The position numbers and the translations under genes were made by a program. DNA of 64,000 nt from Sesamum alatum (lineage: Eukaryota > Streptophyta > Magnoliopsida > Lamiales > Pedaliaceae): contig JACGWO010000013.1 in assembly GCA_034509735.1 (NCBI GenBank), positions 16,264,136 through 16,328,135 on the forward strand, read 5' to 3'. This document shows, in pieces, positions 48,125 through 59,636 of the stretch. Numbering within the stretch: the first letter of the stretch is position 1; each line of letters starts with the position of its first letter. The notes beneath the pieces were generated by a model, which saw only the letters and a program-made list of their open reading frames with translations, made no database searches and was not told the DNA's origin.

Positions 48125-49520
48125 GGATTTGAGCATTTTTTGATTGCATCAGATGCTATAATAAAATAATTCAATAATATAACTTAAAATAATTATATAC
48201 TACAACCAACAGTACAAATTAAGAAATTGTTTATAAACAGTACATATGATTCAATATAATACTTCTGTAAAAAATAAGGAAAAATTTATAATGACGTCTA
48301 AAAGGAATTGCAATACTATATCTGTAAAATATATATATATATATATATTATATATATAATGACGTCTAGATTATTTTATTAAGGAAATTAAGTGTGATCC
48401 CCACCGTCAAATGGAAAAAATAAAGAGTGAGATTGTGGAGGGGCTGCAGCCACGACAAAAAGCTTGTTAGGTGCCACGTGGAACGTGGGAGTGCACCCAC
48501 ATCCCATACATTCTCAGCCGAAAGTGAAAGGTGAAGATAAATCAGAAGAGAACATGCTGTTCTCACTTTGACCAATCACAAAATATTATCTTCCCTGCTG
48601 TGCTGCCCACAACATTCTCATATGTTTTTTTTTTTTTTTTCAGTTATAAAATGAAAAAACGGGATGGCACACCACAAATTCGTCAGAAAAAATTGTATTT
48701 GCATCAGTAATGCGATTTGTGATTTGATTAATGCTATATTGGGCGAGGTATTATTTATTTTAGCTACATATAAACCTTACAATTTTATTTAAAAAAAGAG
48801 GTCTTGGGGCTTATAAGCCACTTAAACTCCTCGTCTGCAAACAATGCGGAATGCTGCCTATATCATTAGTCAGTGTGTCAAATCTCTATAACCGACTTAA
48901 AACAATCAACATATTGATCAGAATATATGTTTAGTTCCACCATATGTTTTGACAAGAATTCAAAATCTCAATTTTTTTTGTGTAAACGTTCGCCTCTTAT
49001 CCTTTAAGCCATAACCGCATATGAAACAACATTCTCAATCATACCAACTTTGGTTCCTACCATTCACCTATTTCTTTTTTTTTTTTCATCATAAATTTTC
49101 TTCAATAAAATCTAGGATTATTACGATGCGTTATCCATAAACTCATCTTTAAAATATTCTAATAAAAAAAAAAAAGGAGAAAAAATTTCTAAGATAGCCA
49201 ATAAGAGATTCGTTGAGGTGGAAGCGCACAGGCTTTGTTCCACTTAAATCTGGTCATGAATTCAAATATTGTAAATGTAAAGATCTCTATTTGAATACAT
49301 TTGAGAGATAATATACGTCGAATTTCAATTTGATGGGTATTTTGTGTTGACATGTGGAGTTTATCTCCAGTATTATATTTAGACTTAGCATAATATTATT
49401 CTCGAAAAATTATAATTTTATAATATTTTCATCGTTTTGCATTAAATAGTTGATAAGATTCTTAAATTACCCAAGAAAAAAGGAAAAAGGAAATAATTAG
49501 GATGCATACATAAGTGGGAG
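48125..49520. other. Intergenic stretch with a G-box at about 48475
   Basis: No gene was recognised. Positions 48395-48600 are less AT-rich and contain GCCACGTGGAACGTGGG (a CACGTG G-box), so a promoter is possible, but no downstream frame supports one. (AT)n and poly-T runs follow. Confidence 0.3.
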
Positions 49521-49534
49521 CAAATAATAATAAT

Positions 49535-49568
<34 letters not shown>

Positions 49569-49570
49569 TT
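49521..49570. repeat. Microsatellite (AAT)n
   Basis: An ATA/AAT repeat of about 45 bp with few interruptions. Confidence 0.9.
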
Positions 49571-50128
49571 AATAATGATGCTAGAAGGGGAAAGTCATGG
49601 GAAAGGCAATAAATACCACCTCAAAGGAATCCACCACTTTCCATAAGGGGAAAGCTCTGCTGTGTGTTTGTGTTATCCACCAAATCCATCACACCCACAC
49701 ATCATGTCATCATTGGATCACCAACCTTAACCTATTACCAAGTACAATCATATGACCTAATCACCTTCTCTAATTACATGGATTACTCCTTAATTAATTG
49801 ATTAATTATTTAATACTACCTCGCCGCCCACCCCCATGTTAACCTGCATCAACAACTGTTCATCATGCCACCCTCACTGTACACCCATCATCATTTATTT
49901 AATTAGTCAATTAATTTTATATATATGTATACCCCGCGTTCTTCAAAGTGGGTGCATGTTTTCGATTAACATCAATATCAATATTAATCACACTAATTTG
50001 ATGTTTGTTTAGTATAATTACGATGTGTTATGAGTTGAGCTTAAATAGATTAATTAATTTTCATTTAAGTTAATACAACAAATTCAAACATACAAGTAAA
50101 TTAAGTTAATACCCACTATACATGCAAC

Positions 50129-50625
50129 GTGTTGATGGAGGAAAGAACCAGTAAAAAAGAGAAAAGATCGTCATTCCCGGGAAGAAATGTGCTGAAAAAT
50201 GAAAGAAGTCAAAAGAACAAAAAGAAAGATTAATACTACCCAAAAAAGAAGCTAATCCAGGTTCAAAAGGATAATGCATGAAACTTAGAAAGGAGTTCAA
50301 CTTAAAAAAGACAACGCAGCACGATTCAAACTTCTCACTAATACAACCAACCACTACATAAGCTCTACCAGGAAGAAGAGGGAGAGAGAGAGAGAGAGAA
50401 GACAAATTAACGTTGTCTGTGGGGATAATCCATATTTTCTCTTGAGTCCGAGAAATGTGAGGAGAAATGCCGATGAAGAGTAACAATTTGGGACTGGATC
50501 TGATTTCTTGATGCTTTAACGGCATCGAAAAATGGGGGGATGCTGATGGAGGAAGAACGACCAAAAAAGGAAAGCTCGTCATTCCCAAGAAGGAAGATGC
50601 TGAAGATGGAAATATTTTGAAAGAG
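50129..50625. repeat. Pair of about 85-bp direct repeats
   Basis: Positions 50129-50215 and 50539-50625 share 'gttgatggaggaaagaacca' (one or two changes), 'tcgtcattccc' and 'gatgctgaa(g/a)a'. A (GA)n tract lies at 50383-50400. On minus a 206-residue frame (50726-50106) spans both and therefore repeats a GMT.F..F PPS motif. It has no recognised domain and is rich in F, S and L, so it is not called as a gene. Confidence 0.5.
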
Positions 50626-51344
50626 AAAAAAGATAGGCTTGTATTATATTCTAGTGTAATTATGCTAAATTGTAGTTCGATTAATAAATTTTCAGTTAAT
50701 ATTATTTTTGTACCATCAGTGCACATTCAAATTCAACTCATTTATTGAAAACAATCTCTTATACAGGTCGCATATTAAATTAATTTTTAAATTTAATTTT
50801 AAAGAACAATAGTTGATTTTAATTAACACTACTAAGAAAAGCTGCTTATATTCGACCCTAGCTGAACTAATTAATTTTGTTGCTTGCCAAATAAAGTGAA
50901 GTTAGATACCTTAATTATCCAGTTAAACCAATCCACCGTAATTAAAATATTATATGAAGTTATTCTCTTGTCAAATTTTAATTAGTCCTTCTTCAACTTA
51001 ATAGAATAATTAACCATGATAAAAGCCTAAGCTAGCTAATTATCTAAATTATGATTGACTTAATCTCATGACATAGAATCCACAGTATTAAATGTGTGAA
51101 TGGAGAAAAGTGCATGCATGATTGAAAAATAAAATAAAAAAATGAGAGGAACCAACCAGATTACAGCATGGTTGGGTTGCCACTTTAAATACCTCAGCAA
51201 GTACGTACACAATAAGGGCTGGAATATAAAAAAAATTCTTGTCCGATTCAAGTTTGGTCGAACTAAATTAATAGCAACATAAGTGTAATACACTTATTTT
51301 TGAATTGGATGCGATGAACTTTACTAATCGAAAGTAAAGTGATT

Positions 51345-51555
51345 ACATTCAGGTCTATCGGCTATCAATATCGAAAAGAGACAATTACAAAAAATTAAAT
51401 CAGTAATATCACATAAACTAACACCTAAATATTACAGCAACAAATCATACCTACTATACACTAGAAATAACATCAACCCACCAAGGGTTCGATCCCATGA
51501 CTTCTACGATCATGAGGCCTCAACTTCGCCAACTAAGCTAGACCTCCTCAACTGA
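51345..51555 (-). mobile_element. Possible tRNA-derived SINE
   Basis: On the minus strand the head reads GGTCTAGCTTAGTTGGCGAA (box A-like) and, about 30 bases on, GTCATGGGATCGAACCCTTGG (box B-like, imperfect). It then continues into a non-tRNA body to about 51345. The intact tRNA fold is lost. This is the layout of plant SINEs. No target duplication or tail was fixed, so it could also be a decayed tRNA relic. Confidence 0.4.
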
Positions 51556-52436
51556 TACACTTGTTATGTGATTATTTTTTTTAAAAAAAAAACAATACAC
51601 CAATCACACGACATATATATTAAACCTTATTATATAATTATTTCAGATTTAATCGAGTCATGTTGGAATTAAAATTTGCGGCAAGAGGGGTTGTGGGGGT
51701 GGAATATATGTGGGTGGGTGGGGATATTGTGACAGTCCCGCAAACTACGCCTTTGTAGCGATGATTCGGAACATTTGGTTGAATTATATTATTATTTAAT
51801 TATGTAGTTTAAATTAAATTAATGAAAAGCATATATACTTTGGAGCCGCACAAGATCTACGCGTGGTTTATACCACTCACTCCCTGTTGATCTCCTATTG
51901 GTTCATCACCCCCTTTATCTTTTTCCCTTTATCTTTTTCTTAAAGAAATTCAAAATATATCTATATATAAATATATTAAATATATATGCTTCTCACAATT
52001 TGGCAACTTACCTTCCTTTCAATTATTTTATTTTGTACTCAACGGTGTAAAATATATTTTTATTTTTTTCTTTTATCAAATTTAGAAACTAGTATTATAT
52101 GAGTTTAGAATGGTTTTGTAATGTGTTTGATGAATTTATATATAAATGAGATCTTATACGATGTTAAAAATTAATTTAATTTTTTTTTCCACGAAAGGAG
52201 CTTAATTATATGAGATCCAAAAATAAACTTTTAGGAGCTCATAATTAGCTATTATTTTTTTTTTTTTAAAAAAAAGAGAGAAGTAAGGAGGCCTTATTTT
52301 ATTTTTAAGATCTTAACAAATACTCCTTTAATTTAATTTTTGAGTTTGAGTCGAGTTTGAAAACAGATCGAATTATAAGAATCATTGAGTAAATTAAAAT
52401 AGCTAATATGTACTAAAAAGGACAAAAAAAAAAGAA

Positions 52437-52860
52437 GGTAAATTACAATAATCTTTTCTGAGGTTTGACATAATTACAAATACCTCATTGTTGTTTGAAA
52501 ATTTATAAATACCCCCTAACTTTAACGTTGGTCTACCGACGAGCCTATTCCGTTAGGTTTCCATCCAATTTTTATAATGAATTGTCCAAAATTCCTTTTT
52601 GGCTTATAAGTTATAATTTTATATAATTTTTAAAATTTTCTAAATATTTTTATCGGGTAATATTTTCTATAAATTATTTATTTTACTCATCCTCAATTTT
52701 TTTTAAATAAAAAAATCAGCAAAGGTAAAATAGTTCTTTTCACATTCCATCTAGGGACTACATAACTATTTTCAATCTGAGGCGAGTATTTGTAATTTTC
52801 AAATAATAAAGGAGTATTTGTATTTACGCCAAACATTAAGGAGGTATCTGCAAATTTTTT
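52437..52860. mobile_element. Decayed family-2 MITE
   Basis: It starts GGTAAATTACAATAATC and has 'tgaggtttgacataattaca' and 'tacctcattgttgtttg'. The right arm keeps 'tatttgtaattttcaaataa' and 'ggagtatttgtatttacgcc'. The right terminus is blurred by a poly-T/A run. Confidence 0.55.
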
Positions 52861-53048
52861 TTTAAAAAAAAGAAGAAGAAAAAAAAAAAGAATGAAGAAA
52901 AAGAGAAAAGTGGAAAAGCATGCATTGACGTCGGCATTCTCCTGAAATGGAATCATAATTCATATGGGAACTGAAAAAAGAAGTGGGGATCCCATCTTGT
53001 GGCCGAAGATGCACAATCAAAGGAGGAGAGAATAGAGAGGAGGCATTA

Positions 53049-53082
<34 letters not shown>

Positions 53083-53734
53083 CATCATATCACCACCATT
53101 GATCGATCACTTCACCCCAGCCGTTGGTTCCTAATTTGATATATATATATATATATATATGGTAAATATTACTTTTGGTCCTTCAAATATGTCATTTATC
53201 TTTTTTTTGGTCCCTTGTGTTTTCTCCTCGTCGTATTTAATCCCTCAAATTTTGAAATCTCATCAGTTTTGGTTCTCCCGTTAAATATTTTATTAAAAAT
53301 TAACGAATTTCTTAAAAAAAAAACACACACACACAAATCGGCTTAATTGGAATCGAACATACGTCTTCACTGGCCAATTTATTTTAATATTGCAAGAAAA
53401 AAAATAAGTGTACTACATTTTGTGGTACATTTACACAAATATGGTGGATCGCGTGCTGAGCTAGTGACCCATCATTTTGTTTTAATTTCCAACCACTGGC
53501 GCTATTTGGGGTAGCGTTTTCATTTTTTTTTTAATTTTTTAATTTTTTTATTTTATTAATTTACTAAAATATTAATTTTATTAATATTTTACAGTATGAC
53601 ATTGTAATTATATAAATTTAATTTTTTCTATAACAACTTATAAACTTGAAAATTTACATAAAAAAATGTCATTACAAGATTTTGTAATGCTCGCCGGTCC
53701 TATAATTACGCCTTTGCTGCAGTCGCCTAGGTCA

Positions 53735-53962
53735 TCATTTTTTCGGACTTGTTGGTTCATTTTGTTCTTCATCATTATAATCAGTCAGAATTTGAAACCG
53801 ACTTGATGATGTTGTAGAGCTCGACTGTGTTGGATCACGATATGCACTAAATGATAAAAATTGGATTAGTGAAACATTATGTAATGATGCATATGTTTGA
53901 CTGATGTCAAGACCAAGGTCAAGTTCAATATTTGTGTAATGACCTTCTGTATGTATTGGCAT
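53735..53962 (-). other. Unassigned 75-residue frame
   Basis: It encodes MPIHTEGHYTNIELDLGLDI and ends SRFQILTDYNDEEQNEPTSPKK. The composition is more protein-like than the surrounding AT-rich DNA, and the frame stays open upstream (EPNNWFQATHY) until the adjoining MITE. It could be the C-terminal end of a transposon-borne or host protein that has been cut off. No domain was recognised. Confidence 0.25.
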
Positions 53963-54009
53963 GTAATGAGTCGCTTGGAACCAATTATTAGGTTGGGGGG
54001 TTCAGGTAC

Positions 54010-54825
54010 TCAGCAATTTTCATTTTTGTTGACCACCTAGTACCCTTACTTTTATTTTCATCCAACAAATAGATCCTTCAATTAATAAAATTGACAAATT
54101 TTGCTGACATTAGCAGAAAAATTTAATGAAAATTTATTTTTGCCCTTAGTTGACTTATTACAAGTCAAATAAATATATTTTTGATCAAACTACCCTTATG
54201 CATTTCACACACTTATGCATGTGAATTTGTTCTTATAATTAAATTAAATCATAAGACTAAATCGTGTATTATATTTAACAAATTGCTAGTTTTATCATCA
54301 AAGTATTATTATATTAAATAATTATTAATTAATAAATAAAATACACTGGTCAAAATAAATTTAGCTCTTAACATATATGTATTTTTTTTCGAACATATTT
54401 ATACACTATAAAACTATATATATATATATATACATATACACTATATTATGTAATTTAATTAAATATTTAGAAGACATATATTCTGATAACTCAATCGTTC
54501 AAACATATCACTACGATAACATAAATATAGTATTTACATCCCTTGTAATACTTTAATAACAGTAAAAAATATTCCCTGCAATTTTTTTTTAGTCTAAAGT
54601 GTCTGGCCATCTCTACACATATAGGGGCTAATTTTGTCTTCCAAAATTTCATGTTCTTTTTCAATTTTTTTAGCCACATATTATGAATAGAAAGATAAAT
54701 TGATTAGTTTTATTAGGGGATCTTGACACCTTTATAATCAAGAATACTAGGTGTAATTTTTCTAATCATAGGAGGTCTACGTGTAATTATATCGAACATC
54801 AAGGGAGAAAGTATAATTATTCCAT
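54010..54825. mobile_element. Decayed family-1 MITE with insertion or expansion
   Basis: The left part shares 'accacctagtacccttac', 'atccaacaaatagatcc' and 'attgacttattacaagtca'-like words with 768-1312. The right part shares 'aggaggtctacgtgtaatta' and 'gtataattattcc'. The middle is AT-rich and longer than in the intact copy. Confidence 0.45.
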
Positions 54826-57533
54826 ATATTTATAAATATTTGAATTATGTATAGTTTAGTCAGAATTATATTTTGAGTTATTGAAGCTTTATCTAAATTT
54901 GAGCAGCCGAAAAATGTACAGGTAGTTTGACTAACTTGGAATTGGCCCCAGAACCAGACAAGCAAGCATACCAAGTTTGTTGACCAATTTCAATGTTTCA
55001 TATTTGAAATAAAAAATAATATCCTTCAATCATAAGGACAACTTAGCCTTATTCAATTTAAATGTATTAATTGTCGGAAAAATTCAATCAATCATGGTCC
55101 AGTTTAAAAGTCAATCAGATAATAATAACAGTTTTGAAAATTAATTTTTGCAAAAAGTAATTACGTCGGTCCAGTTTAGATAACCAACCGAGTTACAAAA
55201 TTTCTTATGTTTACCTTTGAGAAATTATACGTCCTGTATTCAAGTGCATCGAGTACTATACAACTTCTTTCAGGACAGGACGGTTATGTTCTTTTAGCAC
55301 TGAACTGTACCGAAAAACATCTCGAACAATACTCAGTCTCCTTTAAAAAACTGTTGAACAAAATTCGAAATTTTGGAGTGAAAATTGAGAGAGAAAAGAG
55401 AGAAAGCTCTAGTTTTTTTTTTTCCCTCCAGATATTTGTAGCTATCTTGGTGTGTCCGTTTGAAGTGAGGACCACCCTTATATAGGCCATCAGCAACACC
55501 ACCATTAAAAAGAACATTAAACCAAAATAAAATCTGGAATTAATATCAAGTAGAAAGCACCAAATAAATGACAGAATTTAAATCTGGAATTCAAATAAAA
55601 TCAGCAAAAATCGATAGTATTAAGTTGCTTTAAAACCGATTCTAATGCAAATTAAAACCAGATTTTAAAAACAAAACTTGGTTCTTTTACAAAAATAAAT
55701 GTTTCAAAATTTTCTAGATAAATTCAATTATTTGTACTGCAAAAATAGATATACTGAGACTGAGGCATTCGCTTTAATGCCTATGCCCGCACCTGGAGCC
55801 GAATCGAGCTAGGCGAGCAGCGGCAACATGCATATGGAGCAACTCCATGTTCACCCTAATCTCCATAACACTTCAAACTCAATATAAGAAGTTTATTTAA
55901 CTAATAAACTACCAATGTGAATAAAAAATGAGTGTAAAAACACTCACCCCCACATCTAACTTATATACACATTAAAGTCCAAAAGTCTTCACATCATATT
56001 CCTATGTGGGACATCTTTACTTCTCCTTATTCCACTCTATATAATCTATGGAATCACCTATGTATTGGCATCCATATTTTTAGACTATTTGTTGTTACGA
56101 ATTATCATTATTATCATGCCAATTACGACAATCACTCACAAATGTATAGATTTGAACTCAAGATTTCGTAACTTACTTTCAACTATAGTACCTTCTGATT
56201 TGAACCACAGTCTAAGTTATCTAATTTCAGCTATCACGGATCAAATGGAACTAAACTTGAATTTGAGCCCGTGATTGTGACAACGTCTGTCATTATCAAC
56301 AAGCTATCGGCTATGTATTGATCTTTAGGGTTGACACTATAGGTTATGTGCCCTGATTTTGTTCATGAATGCTTTCAGGAATAACATCATTGTTGCAGCC
56401 AAACAACTGTATTGACTTAGTTAAACATCTCTAGGGATGCATTGATTGCATCTCATCTAAAAAGACTTGACTCCATTTAGACTTAAACTTTTACTATACT
56501 CGCAGTATCAACACCTTCCAGAATTACAGGGGATGGACTCCATATACAAAATATCAATTTATGTATAGGTGCTCCGACATATCTTACGACTTATTAATAC
56601 CACATTGAACTTTCTTTGTGGAATCTCTAGTTAGAAGGCTGGGTTGCTATTGTAGATTTGCCACTGATAGGTTTTTGGTCCCATCCCGAATCTGGATTTT
56701 TGTACTAATGTCTAACTCTTTCGTCAAAGTTTCAACCACATTGTCCTTTGATCCCCAAAGTCAATGTCTATAACTCTGTCTGACACTAATTTTCTTTTAA
56801 ACTTAAGTGGTGGTCTAACCATCGGGGTGGGTCTAACCCGCTAGACGCATTTTTTTTCATTTGTTCTACAAATATATAAAAAAAATCAACATATCAATTA
56901 AAAATAAAATTTTTCATCAAATGTTCAAGTCTAAAAAACAAATTCTCAAGTGCAAAATGAATTTGTTCATAATGAAACAACCCGAGTAATTGATAACAAT
57001 TATACATTAGTAACTTCTTCATCTTTCTCCTCATCAAGTATTATGAGACAAGTTTTCAATTCATCAATTGCTGAACAAATACCTAATAATAATGTATAAT
57101 GTTGAACAAACACTAATAATGATATAATATTTCGTTAGTGTTTATTCTAATATATATATATATATATTAAATTATTATACTGGAGTGGATCCTTAAGGAC
57201 CCGGACCTACCTCGAACTCGAGCAAGTCCTAATTTTTAGGACCCACTACTCATCCCGCCTTCAACTTTTCGAACCCCAGCCGTTCCTTCGTGGCGGGTTT
57301 TGCTGGAGAGGGGCCTAGTTGCTACCCCTAATCAGAAAATTTAACATTAACATATCTATCGAATTGGATCTTTAATTCAAGATTATATATAATTGTATCA
57401 CATCTTAACCTAAATTTAACTTCAAAGACATATATTATAGCTATAAAGATGTTGAATTACTTTATGTTGTGATGCTAACTAACTAATTAATTAATCAATG
57501 AACCCGCTAATCAAATCATTATTGGGATAATTA
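54826..57533. other. Intergenic stretch with LTR-like debris
   Basis: No gene. Positions 55190-55500 have the look of an LTR or leader (a CT/GA-rich run, 'cacccttatatagg'). Positions 55880-56045 contain 'cctatgtgggacatc' and paired TATA-like words also seen in retroelement LTRs. Positions 56830-57333 are GC-richer with 'gggtctaacccgc' and 'cggacctacctcg', resembling non-autonomous hAT elements, ending near 'gttgctacccct'. None has firm ends. Confidence 0.3.
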
Positions 57534-58433
57534 CATCCCCTCATACGAGGTTTGGTGTAATTATACATAAATTCCCTGTAGTTTGGAAGATTAAATTTAG
57601 TACCCCCAAGGTTTGCTTTTATCTAATAAACAGATCCGTCCGTTAGTTAAAATTCACCGAACTTGGTGATATTAACAAAAAAATTGAATAAAAATCGATA
57701 TTTGCCATCGATTGACTTATTAATGGCTTATCGTCGGCCAAATAATTCTTTTATGACTAAACTACCCTATAACGATGGAGATATACCTCCTCATAATCAT
57801 TAACGTGGGACACAACGCTTTTTTAGTCCCATAAGATTAGGTCATTATTTTTTTGGTACCACAACTTAAGCAAGTGACTATTTATACCAAAAAAACCATG
57901 TGCTTTGCGCATGTCTATTATTTTGGGACTAAAAATACTTAAAATCGTGGGATTAAAAATACCAAAAATCGTGGAACTAAAAATACCTAAAATCATGTTT
58001 TATAGGACTAAAAATACAATAAATCATGGCCACGTTCATAAACTTGGGGACTAAAAATACCTAAATTCGTGTTTTATGGGGACTGAAATTGTCACATGCC
58101 TAAATTGTGGTACAAAAAAATAATGACCTAATCTTATGGGACTAAAAAAATATTTAGCTCCATTAACGGGTGAAGATATATAAGAGTAGTTTAGTCATAA
58201 AAATATTCCTTTAATCTACAACAAGTCAGTAATAAGTCAACCGACATTAACTATTGATTTTAATTCAATTTTCATTTTTGCTAATATCAACAAATTTGTT
58301 GAATTTTAGCTAACGAGAAGACTTATTTGTTAAAAAAAAAATAAACCTCAAGAATATTAAATATAATTTTTCAAATCATAGAAAATTTACATATAATTAC
58401 CTCAAATCTCAAGTGAGGGTATATAATTATCCG
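57534..58433. mobile_element. Family-1 Mutator-like MITE carrying a nested MITE
   Basis: The ends GGGATAATTACATCCCC and 'gggtatataattatccg' match those of 768-1312. The flanks ATCATTATT and TTAATTATT agree at 7 of 9. Removing the insertion at 57808-58161 and its duplication leaves about 537 bp, close to the 545 bp of the intact copy. Confidence 0.75.
57808..58161. mobile_element. Nested fold-back MITE, family 4 (354 bp)
   Basis: Terminal inverted repeats of about 50 bp: 'agtcccataagattaggtca' at the left and 'tgacctaatcttatgggact' at the right. Nine-base flanks ATTAACGTG and ATTAACGGG (8 of 9) are continuous in the undisturbed family-1 copy apart from divergence. A relative is at 60311-60633. 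Confidence 0.75.
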
Positions 58434-59243
58434 TTAATTATTTTAAATTAGAAGACATAATTAATTAGGTGCATGTTTGATTTGATCAAACACTAACAAA
58501 CAATCAGTCGATATTTGTAATATATCCTTATGGTGGTCCTTGCCCTTTTTCGGCCAGCAAGTGAAGTGACGACGGCATGCAATGGATTTGGATTTGGATT
58601 TATCCTCTCCCACTCCCACTCCAACTCCAATGTAAAAAGAAATTCCCCAAACACACGCACTTACATCACTTCACGCCTACATATATATTTATCAAACACA
58701 TTAATTAAGGAGACTTCAACTTATGCATTCTCATCATTTATTATATTTTTATATAAATATTAATTTAATTCTTGGTCTTGTTAATTTGTAACCCAACCAA
58801 AAAAAATGTATATATTCTTGTTCGGAGAGGATGACAGTCATCACATAACAAAGATAATATATCTATACTAATATAAAAAAGAATTTTATTTTTACTCATA
58901 AATATCGATTACTTATATGTCAATTTTTTATTATGCTAATAATTATATTCCTATGTTAGTTTATTTTCTTTTTTTTTTTATGAAAAATGATATGTTGGTT
59001 TATATATATTTTTTTATATTTATAATGATTCTAAAATATAAAATATTATTTATTATATACACACAAATATTGACGTATCTGGTGAGTTGGTATATATATA
59101 AATATGTACACACGAAGGACATATGGAAACATTGTGTGTGGTGGGGCTTGAAATTTGCAGTAAAATATTGGGAGAGGGCATGAAAAGATAAACCCACATT
59201 TATTCCATAGGCATAGGGGATGGGGAACCGTTAAGGGTTGGCC
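58434..59243. promoter_or_regulatory. Upstream region of the MIR156 gene
   Basis: It contains no protein gene. A (CT/CTCCAA)n patch lies at 58606-58630 and AT-rich DNA follows. At 58862 the plus strand reads TCTATACTAATATAAAA, like a Helitron 5' end. A GC-richer stretch (59120-59240) leads into the TATA box. Confidence 0.4.
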
Positions 59244-59251
59244 TATATAAA
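59244..59251 (+). promoter_or_regulatory. TATA box of the MIR156 gene
   Basis: TATATAAA in 'gcctatataaaggcac', followed about 30 bases later by a likely start around 59275-59285 and then a CT-rich leader (59323-59350). The hairpin begins about 255 bases downstream of that start. Confidence 0.65.
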
Positions 59252-59532
59252 GGCACGCATTCCGCCTCGATTCTTCCCACTTCAAAATCAAAAGCAGTGT
59301 TCCTTTTCTAATGGAACAGTACCCCTCTCTCTCTCTCTTTCTCTCTCACACCTCGCATCCTTTTTCACCATTTCCAAATTTAGGGTTCCTCCTCCTCTTC
59401 ATCTGCTGCTAACACCGCCGTAATTTTTGATACTTATATATATAAATACACACACACGCAGATGTGCGTGTATGTGTAACTAGTCTTCTATGTGAATTGA
59501 TCGAATTTGTTGATGAAGGGTATACATAGGTA

Positions 59533-59636
59533 AGGGAGGTGACAGAAGAGAGTGAGCACACATGGTGTTTTCTTGCATGAATGATTCCACATGCTTGAAG
59601 CTATGGGTGCTCACTCTCTCTCTGTCACCCCCACCA
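59533..59636 (+). ncRNA. MIR156: MIR156 precursor hairpin
   Basis: The 5' arm contains TGACAGAAGAGAGTGAGCAC (59540-59559), identical to the canonical 20-nt miR156. The 3' arm contains GCTCACTCTCTCTCTGTCACC (59609-59628/9 region), which pairs with it apart from one bulged base, as expected of the star strand. The stem continues outward (gggaggtgaca with tgtcaccccc). Inward it has the conserved loop-side words 'tggtgttttcttgcatga' and 'catgcttgaagctatg' known from MIR156 precursors. miR156 guides cleavage and repression of SPL transcription-factor mRNAs and keeps plants juvenile. Which MIR156 locus this is cannot be told from the sequence alone. Confidence 0.95.

Noticed and set aside
53330..53400. 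A second SINE or tRNA relic (GTTCGATTCC on minus)
   Set aside because: Only a box B-like word is present; no box A at the right distance.
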